Assembly (NCBI RefSeq): GCF_013426735.1
Contig: NZ_AP023273.1
Span: 248,001 to 312,000 of the forward strand
Direction: 5' to 3'
DNA length: 64,000 bases
Source of the DNA: Agrobacterium vitis
GTDB taxonomy: Bacteria > Pseudomonadota > Alphaproteobacteria > Rhizobiales > Rhizobiaceae
The notes under the pieces: generated by a model
Databases searched by the model: none
Seen by the model: the letters and a program-made list of their open reading frames with translations, nothing else
Told to the model about the DNA's origin: nothing
Translations under genes and position numbers: made by a program
Shown: piece by piece, positions 35,556 through 43,620 of the stretch
Layout: every line of letters begins with the position of its first letter
How positions within the stretch are numbered: position 1 is the stretch's first letter

Positions 35556-36622
35556 GCCTTATTCTCTTCGCTTAAGGGCAGACTGAATTGAACGACCGTC
35601 CCCATGCGATGCGCAGATGTCACGGAAATACGCCCCCCATGCGCCTCGATGATCGAACGGCTGATGGCAAGGCCGATGCCCATGCCACTTTCCTTGGTGG
35701 TCCAGAACGCTTCGAACAGATGATCCAGCGTCGATTGCTTCATGCCGGGACCTGAATCGGCAACGGCAAGCACGATCCTGTCATCGCCATCGACAAAGGT
35801 CGAGATTAAAAGCTCCCGCTTGAAACTGGGAACAGCCGCCATGGCTTCGATGGCATTGAGCAGGAGGTTGCCGATCACCTGCTGGATCTGGATACGGTCG
35901 GCCAGCACTGGCGGCAGATCTTCCGCAAGCGCCATCTCCAGCGCAATATTGTTGCGCTCGATCTCATGTTCGGCCAAGCCGATGGCTTCGGTCGTTGCCG
36001 CATTGAGGTCGAAGCTTTCCCGTTGCGGCGGTTCGCTTCTGGCCAGTCTGCGTACACGCACGATCACATCGCTGGCGCGTTTCACGTCGCTGGTAATTCG
36101 CTCCGCCGCCTGACGGGCACGATCCAGATTGGGCGGCGTATGATCAAGCCAGCGGCGACAGGCATCGGCGCTGGTGGCGACGGCAGCCAGCGGCTGATTG
36201 ACTTCATGGGCGATGGAGGCGGTCAATTCACCCAGCCGCGTCAGCCGCGCCATGCGGGAAAACTGCGCCTGCGCATCGTAAATAGCCGCCTGGGCGGCAA
36301 CGATTTTCAAGGCGAGATAGGTCGTCACCCCAATGGCGCAGGTGCTGATGCCGCAATTCAGCAGCCCGGATTCGAACGATCCGCGCCGGGTGAGAAACAA
36401 GCTTAGTACCGTCAGGCCAATGCAGATCATTGCCAGTGCGACGACGCCGCGCATCGACAGGAAGCCGATGGCGATCAGAATGACCGCGATATAGAAGACA
36501 GCAAAAGCGATCTCGAAATTGGTGATCGTATCGGCAGCAAAGATGCAGACCAGCAGGAACAGGATGAACACCGCCCTCAGCTTTGGCCGGTTCTGATGCT
36601 GCGAAAACAGAATGTGTTTCAT
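35552..36622 (-). CDS. Sensor histidine kinase, FixL/DctB-type core
   Basis: I use the ATG at 36622 (MKHILFSQHQ), giving 356 residues; the longer frame begins with TTG and lacks a ribosome binding site. Four to five membrane helices (about residues 18-110) form a compact membrane-embedded sensor with no periplasmic domain or PAS domain. The H box is SIAHEVNQPLAAV (H139), the type found in FixL/TodS-like kinases, followed by N, G1 (DSGPGM) and G2 (GMGIGLAIS) boxes. The input signal is unknown. Confidence 0.88.
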   Translation of the reverse strand: MKHILFSQHQNRPKLRAVFILFLLVCIFAADTITNFEIAFAVFYIAVILIAIGFLSMRGVVALAMICIGLTVLSLFLTRRGSFESGLLNCGISTCAIGVTTYLALKIVAAQAAIYDAQAQFSRMARLTRLGELTASIAHEVNQPLAAVATSADACRRWLDHTPPNLDRARQAAERITSDVKRASDVIVRVRRLARSEPPQRESFDLNAATTEAIGLAEHEIERNNIALEMALAEDLPPVLADRIQIQQVIGNLLLNAIEAMAAVPSFKRELLISTFVDGDDRIVLAVADSGPGMKQSTLDHLFEAFWTTKESGMGIGLAISRSIIEAHGGRISVTSAHRMGTVVQFSLPLSEENKA

Positions 36623-36747
36623 CCTTCGGTGGCCATGGCTGTTTCTTTGCGCAAAAGGTAGACACCCTCTCGCAAAACATCGAGGGCCGGATCGGCCCAA
36701 ACCAAATTACGCAGGAAAGCGCCGCAGCGACAGTCCCGCAGGGCTGA

Positions 36748-36763
36748 ATATACAAAAGTATAT
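36748..36763. promoter_or_regulatory. AT-rich inverted repeat ATATAC-N4-GTATAT
   Basis: ATATACAAAAGTATAT is a perfect 6-bp dyad with a 4-base centre, 125 bases upstream of the kinase start, in an otherwise GC-rich region. It may be a promoter-overlapping operator for the kinase/regulator genes. Confidence 0.5.
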
Positions 36764-36870
36764 CGAGCCTATGCCTAAGCCGTGCCTGGCTTTCCTTAAG
36801 CGCGGTGGCGTCAGATGTTCGGCCATTCTATAGGATTATCAGGCCCTTCGGGGATCTGCGGATCAATCAT

Positions 36871-36900
36871 CCAGCCTGAAACTGGCCAGCCTGAAATTGC
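36871..36900 (+). promoter_or_regulatory. Two 15-bp direct repeats, CCAGCCTGAAAyTGs
   Basis: CCAGCCTGAAACTGG (36871-36885) is followed immediately by CCAGCCTGAAATTGC (36886-36900); 13 of 15 bases agree. Tandem sites of this size upstream of a transporter gene beside a FixJ-type regulator suggest cooperative activator binding. Confidence 0.55.
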
Positions 36901-36962
36901 CCACCCCTACAATTTCAGCGTCATCCTTCATGGATACGCTTTGCGAAATATAGGCCCGTCCC

Positions 36963-38696
36963 ATGATCCATCCAAAATTCGCTCCGCTTGCCACCCGCCG
37001 CTCCCATCTTCCGAACCATTGGGACCTGATGGCGCTGCTGTTGATCATCGGCGTCATCGTGCTGTTTGCCTATGGCGAGCGGGTGACGACTATTCCGCTG
37101 TCGGCGCTTGATGCCGCTCCGCTATCGCTCGATCCCACCAATCTGCCGATCTATGCATTGCGCACCATTCTGCGCATGCTGGCAGCCATCGTGTTTTCGC
37201 TGATCTTCACCTTGATCTACGCCTCGGTTGCCGCCAAAAGCCGGCGTGCGGAAATGGTGATGATCCCGGTCCTCGACATCCTGCAATCGGTGCCGATTCT
37301 CGGCTTTCTGACGTTTACCGTCACCTTCTTCCTCAACCTGTTTCCAGGACGTGTGATCGGTGCGGAACTGGCGGCGGTGTTTGCGATTTTCACCAGCCAG
37401 GCCTGGAACATGACCTTCAGCCTCTATCAGTCGATGCGTAGCCAGCCGAAGGACTTGGAAGAGGCGACCCGCAGCTTCCAGCTCAGTGGCTGGCAGCGGT
37501 TCTGGCGACTTGACGTGCCCTTCGCCATGCCCGGCCTGGTCTGGAACACCATGATGTCGATGTCCGGCGGCTGGTTCTTCGTCGTCGCCTCCGAGGCCAT
37601 CACGGTGGGCAATACCACGGTTACTCTGCCGGGCATCGGTTCCTATGTTGCGCTGGCGATCAAGCAGCAAGACATTCTGGCGGTCTTCTATGCCGTCATC
37701 GCCATGCTCGCCGTCATCCTTCTCTATGACCAGTTGATGTTCCGTCCGCTGGTGGCCTGGGCCGACAAGTTCCGCTTCGAGACCACCGCCTCGGGCGTGG
37801 CTCCCAGTTCCTGGATGCTGGACCTGTTGCGCAAGGCCCGTGTTACCCGCCTGCTGCTCGCGCCTCTGAACTGGGTAGCCCGCCAACTCTGGACCTTACG
37901 CCTCCCCAAACTGCGGAGCACCGGTTCAAAAACTGCCAGCCCTGCCACCTCGCGTGTCATCGACGGAATCTGGATTGCCATCATTGCCGGTGCAGCAGCT
38001 TGGGCCGCCTATATCAGCTTCGACTACCTGCGGGCCAGCATCGGCTGGTCGGAAATACCGACCGTTATCCTCTATGGCTCTATCACCCTGCTGCGTGTCA
38101 TCGTACTGATGGCCATCGCAACCGTGGTCTGGGTGCCGGTCGGCGTGTGGATCGGCCTGCGTCCGAAGCTCTCGGAAAAAGTCCAGCCGCTTGCGCAATT
38201 TTTGGCCGCCTTTCCAGCCAATATCGCCTTTCCGGTGTTCGTGGTGGTGATCGTGCATTTCGGTCTCGATGCCGATATCTGGCTGAGCCCGCTGATGATC
38301 CTTGGGACGCAATGGTACATCCTGTTCAATGTGATCGCCGGTGCCAGCGCCTTTCCAAGCGATCTCAAGGAAGCCGCCCGCAGTTTCCACATCACCGGCT
38401 GGCGCTGGTGGTTCAAGGTCATCCTGCCCGGTATCTTTCCCTATTACATCACCGGAGCGATCACGGCTTCGGGCGGCTCCTGGAATGCCAGCATCGTTGC
38501 GGAAGTGGCAAGCTGGGGCGATACCCAACTGACCACCCCCGGCCTTGGCTCCTACATCGCCAATGCGACAACGGCAGGCGATTTCCCACGGGTCGTGCTC
38601 GGCATCATCGTCATGTGTACCTTCGTGACGCTGTTCAACCGGCTGGTCTGGCGCCCGCTCTATGCCTATGGCGAAAGCCGCCTGCGCCTGGGTTAA
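36963..38696 (+). CDS. Fused double-domain ABC permease, NitT/TauT-like
   Basis: This 577-residue inner-membrane protein contains two consecutive BPD permease domains, each with an EAA-type loop (DLEEATRSFQLSGWQRFWRLDVP near 165 and DLKEAARSFHITGWRWWFKVILP near 470). Normal NitT/TauT permeases have one domain and dimerise; here both halves are in one chain. The sequence continues to an ATPase gene after 95 bases. No periplasmic binding protein is encoded in the neighbourhood, so the ligand cannot be inferred. Start ATG at 36963 follows TAGG. Confidence 0.9.
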   Translation: MIHPKFAPLATRRSHLPNHWDLMALLLIIGVIVLFAYGERVTTIPLSALDAAPLSLDPTNLPIYALRTILRMLAAIVFSLIFTLIYASVAAKSRRAEMVMIPVLDILQSVPILGFLTFTVTFFLNLFPGRVIGAELAAVFAIFTSQAWNMTFSLYQSMRSQPKDLEEATRSFQLSGWQRFWRLDVPFAMPGLVWNTMMSMSGGWFFVVASEAITVGNTTVTLPGIGSYVALAIKQQDILAVFYAVIAMLAVILLYDQLMFRPLVAWADKFRFETTASGVAPSSWMLDLLRKARVTRLLLAPLNWVARQLWTLRLPKLRSTGSKTASPATSRVIDGIWIAIIAGAAAWAAYISFDYLRASIGWSEIPTVILYGSITLLRVIVLMAIATVVWVPVGVWIGLRPKLSEKVQPLAQFLAAFPANIAFPVFVVVIVHFGLDADIWLSPLMILGTQWYILFNVIAGASAFPSDLKEAARSFHITGWRWWFKVILPGIFPYYITGAITASGGSWNASIVAEVASWGDTQLTTPGLGSYIANATTAGDFPRVVLGIIVMCTFVTLFNRLVWRPLYAYGESRLRLG

Positions 38697-38714
38697 TGCC
38701 GTTCACCATCAATC

Positions 38715-38734
38715 GGGAATGTTTCGGCATTCCC
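38715..38734 (+). promoter_or_regulatory. Intercistronic hairpin between permease and ATPase genes
   Basis: GGGAATG (38715-38721) pairs perfectly with CATTCCC (38728-38734) around a 6-base loop. It may tune expression of the downstream ATPase. Confidence 0.5.
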
Positions 38735-38736
38735 AA

Positions 38737-38764
38737 ACACCACAGACATAACACCACAGACATG
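38737..38764 (+). repeat. 14-bp tandem repeat upstream of ATPase gene
   Basis: ACACCACAGACATA (38737-38750) is followed directly by ACACCACAGACATG (38751-38764); the last bases of the second copy form an ATG upstream of the preferred start at 38792. It probably arose by slippage. Confidence 0.75.
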
Positions 38765-38791
38765 ATGTCATCCGACAAAAGGATTGTTCCC

Positions 38792-40102
38792 ATGCTTGAT
38801 CTTATCACCAAGAACCCGCTGATCGATATCGCCCAGGTCTCCCGTTCCTTTCCCAAGGCCAGCGGCAACGATGTTGTTGTGCTCGAAAATGTCGATCTCG
38901 CCATCAAGGAAGGCGAAATCGTCGGCTTGCTCGGCCGCTCTGGCTCCGGAAAATCGACACTGCTGCGCATCATTGCCGGCCTGCTGTCGCCGTCTTCGGG
39001 CAGCGCCCGCTATCGCGGCAGCGAAATCGACGGGCCACCGCCCGGCATCTCCATGGTCTTCCAGTCCTTTGCCCTGTTTCCCTGGCTAACAGTGCTCCAG
39101 AATGTCGAACTCGGCCTGGAGGCAAAGGGCGTAGACCGCACTGAGCGACGCTCGCTTGCCTTGGCCGCCATCGACCTGATCGGCCTCGATGGGTTTGAAA
39201 ACGCATATCCGAAAGAGCTGTCCGGCGGCATGCGCCAGCGTGTCGGCTTTGCCCGCGCTCTTGTTGTCCACCCTGATCTGCTGTTGATGGACGAGCCATT
39301 TTCCGCCCTCGACGTGCTGACCGCCGAAACCCTGCGCACCGACATGATCGACCTGTGGATCGAAGGACGCCTGCCAATCAAATCCGTGTTGATCGTCACC
39401 CACAATATCGAGGAAGCGGTGCTGATGTGCGACCGCATCCTGGTGTTTTCCTCCAATCCGGGCCGGGTGGCGCGCGAATTGAAGGTCGATCTGCCGCATC
39501 CGCGCAACCGACTTGACCCGGTGTTCCGCCAGCTTGTCGATAGCATCTACGCGCTGATGACGGCGCGCGCCGAACCGCGCCTACCCAGCATGGACGGCAT
39601 TCCCGGCACCGGCATGGGCATGGTGCTGGAGCCGGTTTCGACCAATATCCTGTCGGGCCTGATCGAGGCGCTCGCAGGTGCACCCTATCATGGCCGCGCC
39701 GATCTTCCGGTACTGGCCGGCCAGTTGCAACTGGAGGCAGATGAGCTGTTTCATCTTGGTGAAGCACTCCAGCTTTTGCGCTTTGCCCATCTGAGCGAAG
39801 GCGATCTGGTGCTGACCGAGGCCGGAACCCGCTTCGCCCATCTGGAAACCGATGCCCGCAAAAAACTGTTTGCCGAGCATCTGGTCAGCTACGTGCCTCT
39901 GATGGGCCTGATCCGCCGGGTTCTAGATGAGCGCCCAAGCCACACCGCACCGGCAGCGCGGTTCCGCAACGAGTTGGAGGATTACATGAGCGAATCCTAC
40001 GCCGACGATACGTTGAAAACCATCGTCTCCTGGGCGCGTTATGCCGAATTGTTCGCCTATGACGAACGCACCGAAATGTTCAGCCTGGAAAACCCGGAAT
40101 AG
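38792..40102 (+). CDS. NitT/TauT-like ABC ATPase with AAA-associated C-terminal domain
   Basis: I choose the ATG at 38792 (MLDLITKNPLIDI), with AAAAGGA about eight bases upstream; ATGs at 38762 and 38765 would add about ten residues. The 436-residue protein has Walker A GRSGSGKST, signature [15 protein letters not shown] and Walker B LLLMDEPFSALD, then an extra domain of about 170 residues (from about 260) resembling the AAA-associated C-terminal domain found on a subset of nitrate/sulfonate-type ATPases. The extra domain may regulate transport. It partners with the fused permease just upstream. Confidence 0.9.
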   Translation: MLDLITKNPLIDIAQVSRSFPKASGNDVVVLENVDLAIKEGEIVGLLGRSGSGKSTLLRIIAGLLSPSSGSARYRGSEIDGPPPGISMVFQSFALFPWLTVLQNVELGLEAKGVDRTERRSLALAAIDLIGLDGFENAYPKELSGGMRQRVGFARALVVHPDLLLMDEPFSALDVLTAETLRTDMIDLWIEGRLPIKSVLIVTHNIEEAVLMCDRILVFSSNPGRVARELKVDLPHPRNRLDPVFRQLVDSIYALMTARAEPRLPSMDGIPGTGMGMVLEPVSTNILSGLIEALAGAPYHGRADLPVLAGQLQLEADELFHLGEALQLLRFAHLSEGDLVLTEAGTRFAHLETDARKKLFAEHLVSYVPLMGLIRRVLDERPSHTAPAARFRNELEDYMSESYADDTLKTIVSWARYAELFAYDERTEMFSLENPE

Positions 40103-40124
40103 GCTGAACAGCCACGATTAGACA

Positions 40125-40161
40125 TGCTGCGCCCGTGTCTTTTATGACGGCGGGCGCAGCA
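40125..40161 (+). terminator. Terminator-like hairpin after ABC operon
   Basis: TGCTGCGCCCG (40125-40135) and CGGGCGCAGCA (40151-40161) form a perfect 11-bp stem with a 15-base loop, 22 bases after the ATPase stop. A T-run is lacking on the far side. Confidence 0.65.
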
Positions 40162-40215
40162 GGTTGGCATACGACGAAATTGTCTTACAGTCTGTTCAAG
40201 GATTGCTGTTGGCCT

Positions 40216-40300
40216 GGCGAAAATGGTGATTTCGAGAACCGGCGCGGAGCGTACTTAAAGTACGTGAGCCGAGGTAAGCGCAGAAATTGCCATTTGCAGA
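40216..40300. repeat. Long imperfect palindrome, probable dispersed rhizobial repeat
   Basis: A perfect core CGTACTTAAAGTACG (40250-40264) is flanked by outer arms AAATGGTGATTTC (40221-40233) and GAAATTGCCATTT (40283-40295), complementary at 11 of 13 bases. The whole block of about 85 bases has the look of an intergenic mosaic-type repeat of Rhizobiaceae. It lies between the converging ABC and catabolic operons and could also fold as a terminator. Confidence 0.65.
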
Positions 40301-40328
40301 CGGCCAGCGGCAATTCTTGGATAGACTG

Positions 40329-41105
40329 TTAACCCTCAGGGAAAATCGCCACGGCACGGCACCAGCCAGCCGACCCGCCCTTGATCTTCACAGGCAGGCA
40401 GGAGACGGTGAAGCCGGAACCCGGCAATTCCTCCAGCCGTGTCAGCTTTTCCATATGCAGGAAAATGCCTTCACGGGCGGCTTTATGGCCTTCCCAGATC
40501 AATCCTGCATCTCTGGTTTCCGCAAACCGTTTGGCAGTGACCGGAAAGGGCGCATCCCAGGACCAGGCGTCAGTTCCAGCAATATGAACGCCTTGCGCCA
40601 TCAGCCAATGGGTGGCCTCACGCCCGATACCGCAGCCACGACCCAGGTAATCCGGTCGCCCATAGGCGGCACCAGCGGCGGTGTTGACCAGCACCACATC
40701 GAAAGGCTGAAGCGTATGACCGGCCACCGCCAAGGCTGACTGAAGATCGGCTGCCGTTGCGATAGAGCCATCCGGCAGATGGCGCAGATCCAGTTTGACG
40801 CCCGGACGGATGCACCAGTCGAGCGGCACTTCATCAATGGTCCAGGCACGCTCGCCATTATTCATCGTCGAGGCGAAATGCCAGGGCGCATCGAGATGTG
40901 TACCGGCATGGGCGGTCAGGTTCAACTGTTCGACTGCCCAGCCTTCCCCACCGGGAACATCGCCAATGTCGAGGCCGGGGAAGAAGCGCAAAACCTCTTC
41001 CGAGCCTTCCGCATGGTTCGTGTAGGTGATTTTGGGACCAAGGCCCGGCGGATCGGCAGGAATGTCGTTTTCGATAGCAACGGACAGATCGATAATCTTC
41101 ATCAT
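40329..41105 (-). CDS. Cyclase-family metal hydrolase (kynurenine formamidase-like)
   Basis: This 258-residue cytoplasmic protein is of the cyclase (PF04199-type) family, with the metal-binding HAGTHLDAPWHF motif (near 66-77). Members include kynurenine formamidase and isatin hydrolase, and others act on lactone- or amide-like ring-opened intermediates. It overlaps the upstream epimerase gene by four bases and is the last gene of the ten-gene catabolic cluster. Likely to hydrolyse a late pathway intermediate; exact reaction unknown. Confidence 0.88.
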   Translation of the reverse strand: MMKIIDLSVAIENDIPADPPGLGPKITYTNHAEGSEEVLRFFPGLDIGDVPGGEGWAVEQLNLTAHAGTHLDAPWHFASTMNNGERAWTIDEVPLDWCIRPGVKLDLRHLPDGSIATAADLQSALAVAGHTLQPFDVVLVNTAAGAAYGRPDYLGRGCGIGREATHWLMAQGVHIAGTDAWSWDAPFPVTAKRFAETRDAGLIWEGHKAAREGIFLHMEKLTRLEELPGSGFTVSCLPVKIKGGSAGWCRAVAIFPEG

Positions 41106-42022
41106 GACTCTCCTGAAATTGCGGCTTTGGCAAGCGCGTCGAGATCAGCATCGGCCTTGAAGCCCGCCGCCAACGCCGTGGCAGCATCAACCTGCGGCAT
41201 CGCACCAAACAGGCGGCGAAGCGTCTCGTCCTCGCCCCATTCGACCAATGCGGTTTTGCCCACATGGCGGGCCACCGCAGCAGCCACGTCGCCGGTCGTT
41301 GCAAACAACACCGGCGGCTGGACAACGGTTACGGCACTATCCTTCAGCCCTGCGGCATGTAGCAGCATGTCCACCGCCGCCTGACGCGACACCCACCAGC
41401 AGGTGCTGCTGGCCGGAACCGGGCAGGCATAAGCCTCTCCGGCAGCGATCCGATGGAAAAGCTGGCTCATAAAGGCCGAACCATGCCCGCTGTCGGTCGC
41501 AGGCCGTGCGACAATGCCGGGAAACCGCAGACTGATGGCTGAAAGCGCACCGCGTCGCGTCATGTCGGACAGCAGAATTTCGGTCATCAACTTGTGGGCG
41601 CCATAGGTCAGTTGCGGCGCGGCAAGCGTCTGCTCCGTGACGGTTGCCGCTCCAAGCGCACCATAGACCGCGATGGAGGAGGCAAAAACCAGCCTCGCGC
41701 CGGGACGCCGAAGGGCTACGCCTTGCGCCAAAGCAATCGGCGCAAGCAGGTTTGCACCATGTCCCAGTGCCTGTTCCCGCTCGGCAAGTCCTCCGGGAAC
41801 GCTGGCCAGATGGAAGACAAGATCGAAACCGGGTTCCAGCAATGTGTCCAGAAAGCCGGGATCGCCGAGATCGCCGACCAAGGCCTCAATCCCGTCAGGG
41901 ACAGGTTGAGCAAAGGCTCGGTCGGTGACAACGATCCGCTTTGCCTGGTGAAGAGCGAACGGGAGACGAGCCACAAGCCCGCGCCCCAGAAAGCCATCAG
42001 CACCGGTGACAAGAATACGCAT
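41102..42022 (-). CDS. NAD-dependent epimerase/dehydratase-family oxidoreductase (extended SDR)
   Basis: The protein has 306 residues with an N-terminal Rossmann motif TGADGFLG (6-13) and the active-site YGAHK (YxxxK), the extended short-chain dehydrogenase pattern. It resembles D-erythronate dehydrogenase-type proteins (DenD), which oxidise sugar acids, but in this context it may oxidise a hydroxy-acid released from the aromatic substrate. One-base overlap with the FAH-family gene upstream and an overlap with the cyclase gene downstream. Confidence 0.87.
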   Translation of the reverse strand: MRILVTGADGFLGRGLVARLPFALHQAKRIVVTDRAFAQPVPDGIEALVGDLGDPGFLDTLLEPGFDLVFHLASVPGGLAEREQALGHGANLLAPIALAQGVALRRPGARLVFASSIAVYGALGAATVTEQTLAAPQLTYGAHKLMTEILLSDMTRRGALSAISLRFPGIVARPATDSGHGSAFMSQLFHRIAAGEAYACPVPASSTCWWVSRQAAVDMLLHAAGLKDSAVTVVQPPVLFATTGDVAAAVARHVGKTALVEWGEDETLRRLFGAMPQVDAATALAAGFKADADLDALAKAAISGES

Positions 42023-42999
42023 CAGGCCTTCACCACCGCCTGATCGATCACCCCGAAAGGCGTGCTTCCATTCGGCAGCCGAGCTTCCATCCGCACCTGA
42101 TCACCCCAGGTCAGAAAGGGCGTGCGCGCCTTGCCTTCATCGAGAAGCTCGATCACCCGGATTTCGGAAATGCAGGATGAACCGGCGGCCCGATCTGCAT
42201 TGGACACTGTGCCGGAACCCAGAATGGTTCCAGCCGACAAACGCCGGCTGCGGGCGCAATGAGCGATCAATTCACCGAAGGAGAAATGCATTTCGCCGCC
42301 ATGAGCATCCCCGACCCGTCGTCCGTTGATCTCCACATGCAAAGCCAGACCCGTCCGACCGTTGGACCAATGCGGCCCGATCTCGTCCGGCGTGATGGCG
42401 ACCGGTGCAAAGGCCGTCGATGGTTTGGCCTGGAGAAACCCGAAGCCCGCCCGCATTTCCCGCGGCCCAAGGGCGCGCAGCGACCAATCGTTGATCTGCA
42501 CCAGCAGACGCACATGATCAATGGCATTTTCCGGTGCCACACCCATTGGCACATCGGCAAGAATAACGCCGAACTCGCCTTCCATGTCGATCAGCAGCGC
42601 GTCGTCGAGAAACTCCACGCCTGCCAGCGGCCCGCGGAAATCGTCGCTCGCCCCTTGATAGATCAAGGGCACTGTCTCGAAGTCCGGGTTAACCGGATTG
42701 TCGAAGGCCTTATCCATCAACCGGCCATGATTGAGGAAAGCCGACGCATCCAGCCATTGCGGCGCACGCGGCAAGGGTGCCAGACACCGTTCCGGCTGGA
42801 AGCTGGTGGCAAAAGGTTCGTTCCCTGCATTGAGCCGTTCATACAGCTCGAGAAGGCGGGGAGCGACGGCATCCCAATTCTCCAGCGCAGCAAGCAGGGA
42901 CACTGCGATGCCAGTGGCCGGGACTGCTCGTTTCAGATCACGCGAAACGATCCAAAGTTGGCCGTCGCGGCTTCCATCGTGATAGGTTGCAAACTTCAT
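42022..42999 (-). CDS. Fumarylacetoacetate hydrolase-family protein
   Basis: This 325-residue FAH-fold hydrolase has an acidic metal-binding segment (LLIDMEGEFGVILADVP) and a C-terminal GTILGSGTVSNAD / SCISEIRVIELLDEG signature. The family cleaves C-C bonds in beta-diketo acids such as fumarylacetoacetate or fumarylpyruvate, downstream of ring cleavage. The ATG has GAGG five bases upstream. It fits the role of second C-C hydrolase after the extradiol dioxygenase encoded at 46389. Confidence 0.9.
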   Translation of the reverse strand: MKFATYHDGSRDGQLWIVSRDLKRAVPATGIAVSLLAALENWDAVAPRLLELYERLNAGNEPFATSFQPERCLAPLPRAPQWLDASAFLNHGRLMDKAFDNPVNPDFETVPLIYQGASDDFRGPLAGVEFLDDALLIDMEGEFGVILADVPMGVAPENAIDHVRLLVQINDWSLRALGPREMRAGFGFLQAKPSTAFAPVAITPDEIGPHWSNGRTGLALHVEINGRRVGDAHGGEMHFSFGELIAHCARSRRLSAGTILGSGTVSNADRAAGSSCISEIRVIELLDEGKARTPFLTWGDQVRMEARLPNGSTPFGVIDQAVVKA

Positions 43000-43038
43000 G
43001 ATGACCTCGTTCCTGCTGTTATTGGTGGCACCCGGCTA

Positions 43039-43620
43039 TCATGGTCCGGCAAGACTTGCGGCGATGGCGGGATCGTAGACCCCTGCGACAAGGATGAAGA
43101 GCATCCGGCAGGGTTTACCGGACCGATTGGCCCAGGCATGATTGGTGCCACGCTGGATAACGACAGACCCCTGCTTCAAAAGCACGTCGCCATCATCAAG
43201 CACCAGGGTCATCTCTCCTTCAATGACAATGCCATAATCGACAGATTCCGTGCGATGCATCAGCGGATGGGGAGAATCTTCCTCCACCGTGGAGGCAGCT
43301 TTGTCGCCCAGTTGCTCGAAGGCCACGTTCATTCGTTCTGCACCGGTTTTCAAAAAATCCTCGGTATCCGGCGGAATATCGACGAAACGGATGCGCGTAC
43401 CGCCAGCTGGAGGGGGAAGGATAAGGGGACCGATGGTTGGATCAGCCCCATTATCGATCCGCACAGGGCTTTCGCCAGTCTGCCAGACTTCGTGAAACAG
43501 GGTGCCGGGAATGGCATCGATTTCAACCACTTTGGGCAAAGGCCCGACTTCGCTGAGGATGGAGCGGCCATCACTCGCATGGCCGGTAACGATACGGATA
43601 ATGTCAGGAAACTGTGTCAT
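43039..43620 (-). CDS. Cupin-domain protein
   Basis: This 193-residue protein has a single cupin barrel in its C-terminal half (MHRTESVDYGIVIEGEMTLVLDDGD...GTNHAW) with His and Glu residues in the usual metal-binding positions. The N-terminal part (near 20-80) is unassigned. It overlaps the upstream MFS transporter gene by four bases. Possible roles are dioxygenase, isomerase or small-molecule sensor for the catabolic pathway. Confidence 0.85.
   Translation of the reverse strand: MTQFPDIIRIVTGHASDGRSILSEVGPLPKVVEIDAIPGTLFHEVWQTGESPVRIDNGADPTIGPLILPPPAGGTRIRFVDIPPDTEDFLKTGAERMNVAFEQLGDKAASTVEEDSPHPLMHRTESVDYGIVIEGEMTLVLDDGDVLLKQGSVVIQRGTNHAWANRSGKPCRMLFILVAGVYDPAIAASLAGP

Larger units (their letters stand above)
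36623..36962. promoter_or_regulatory. Divergent control region of two-component system and ABC transporter
   Basis: This 340-base gap contains no supported gene. It holds a perfect AT-rich dyad (36748-36763) and two head-to-tail 15-base repeats (36871-36900) about 60 bases before the permease start, likely binding sites of the neighbouring response regulator. Confidence 0.6.
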
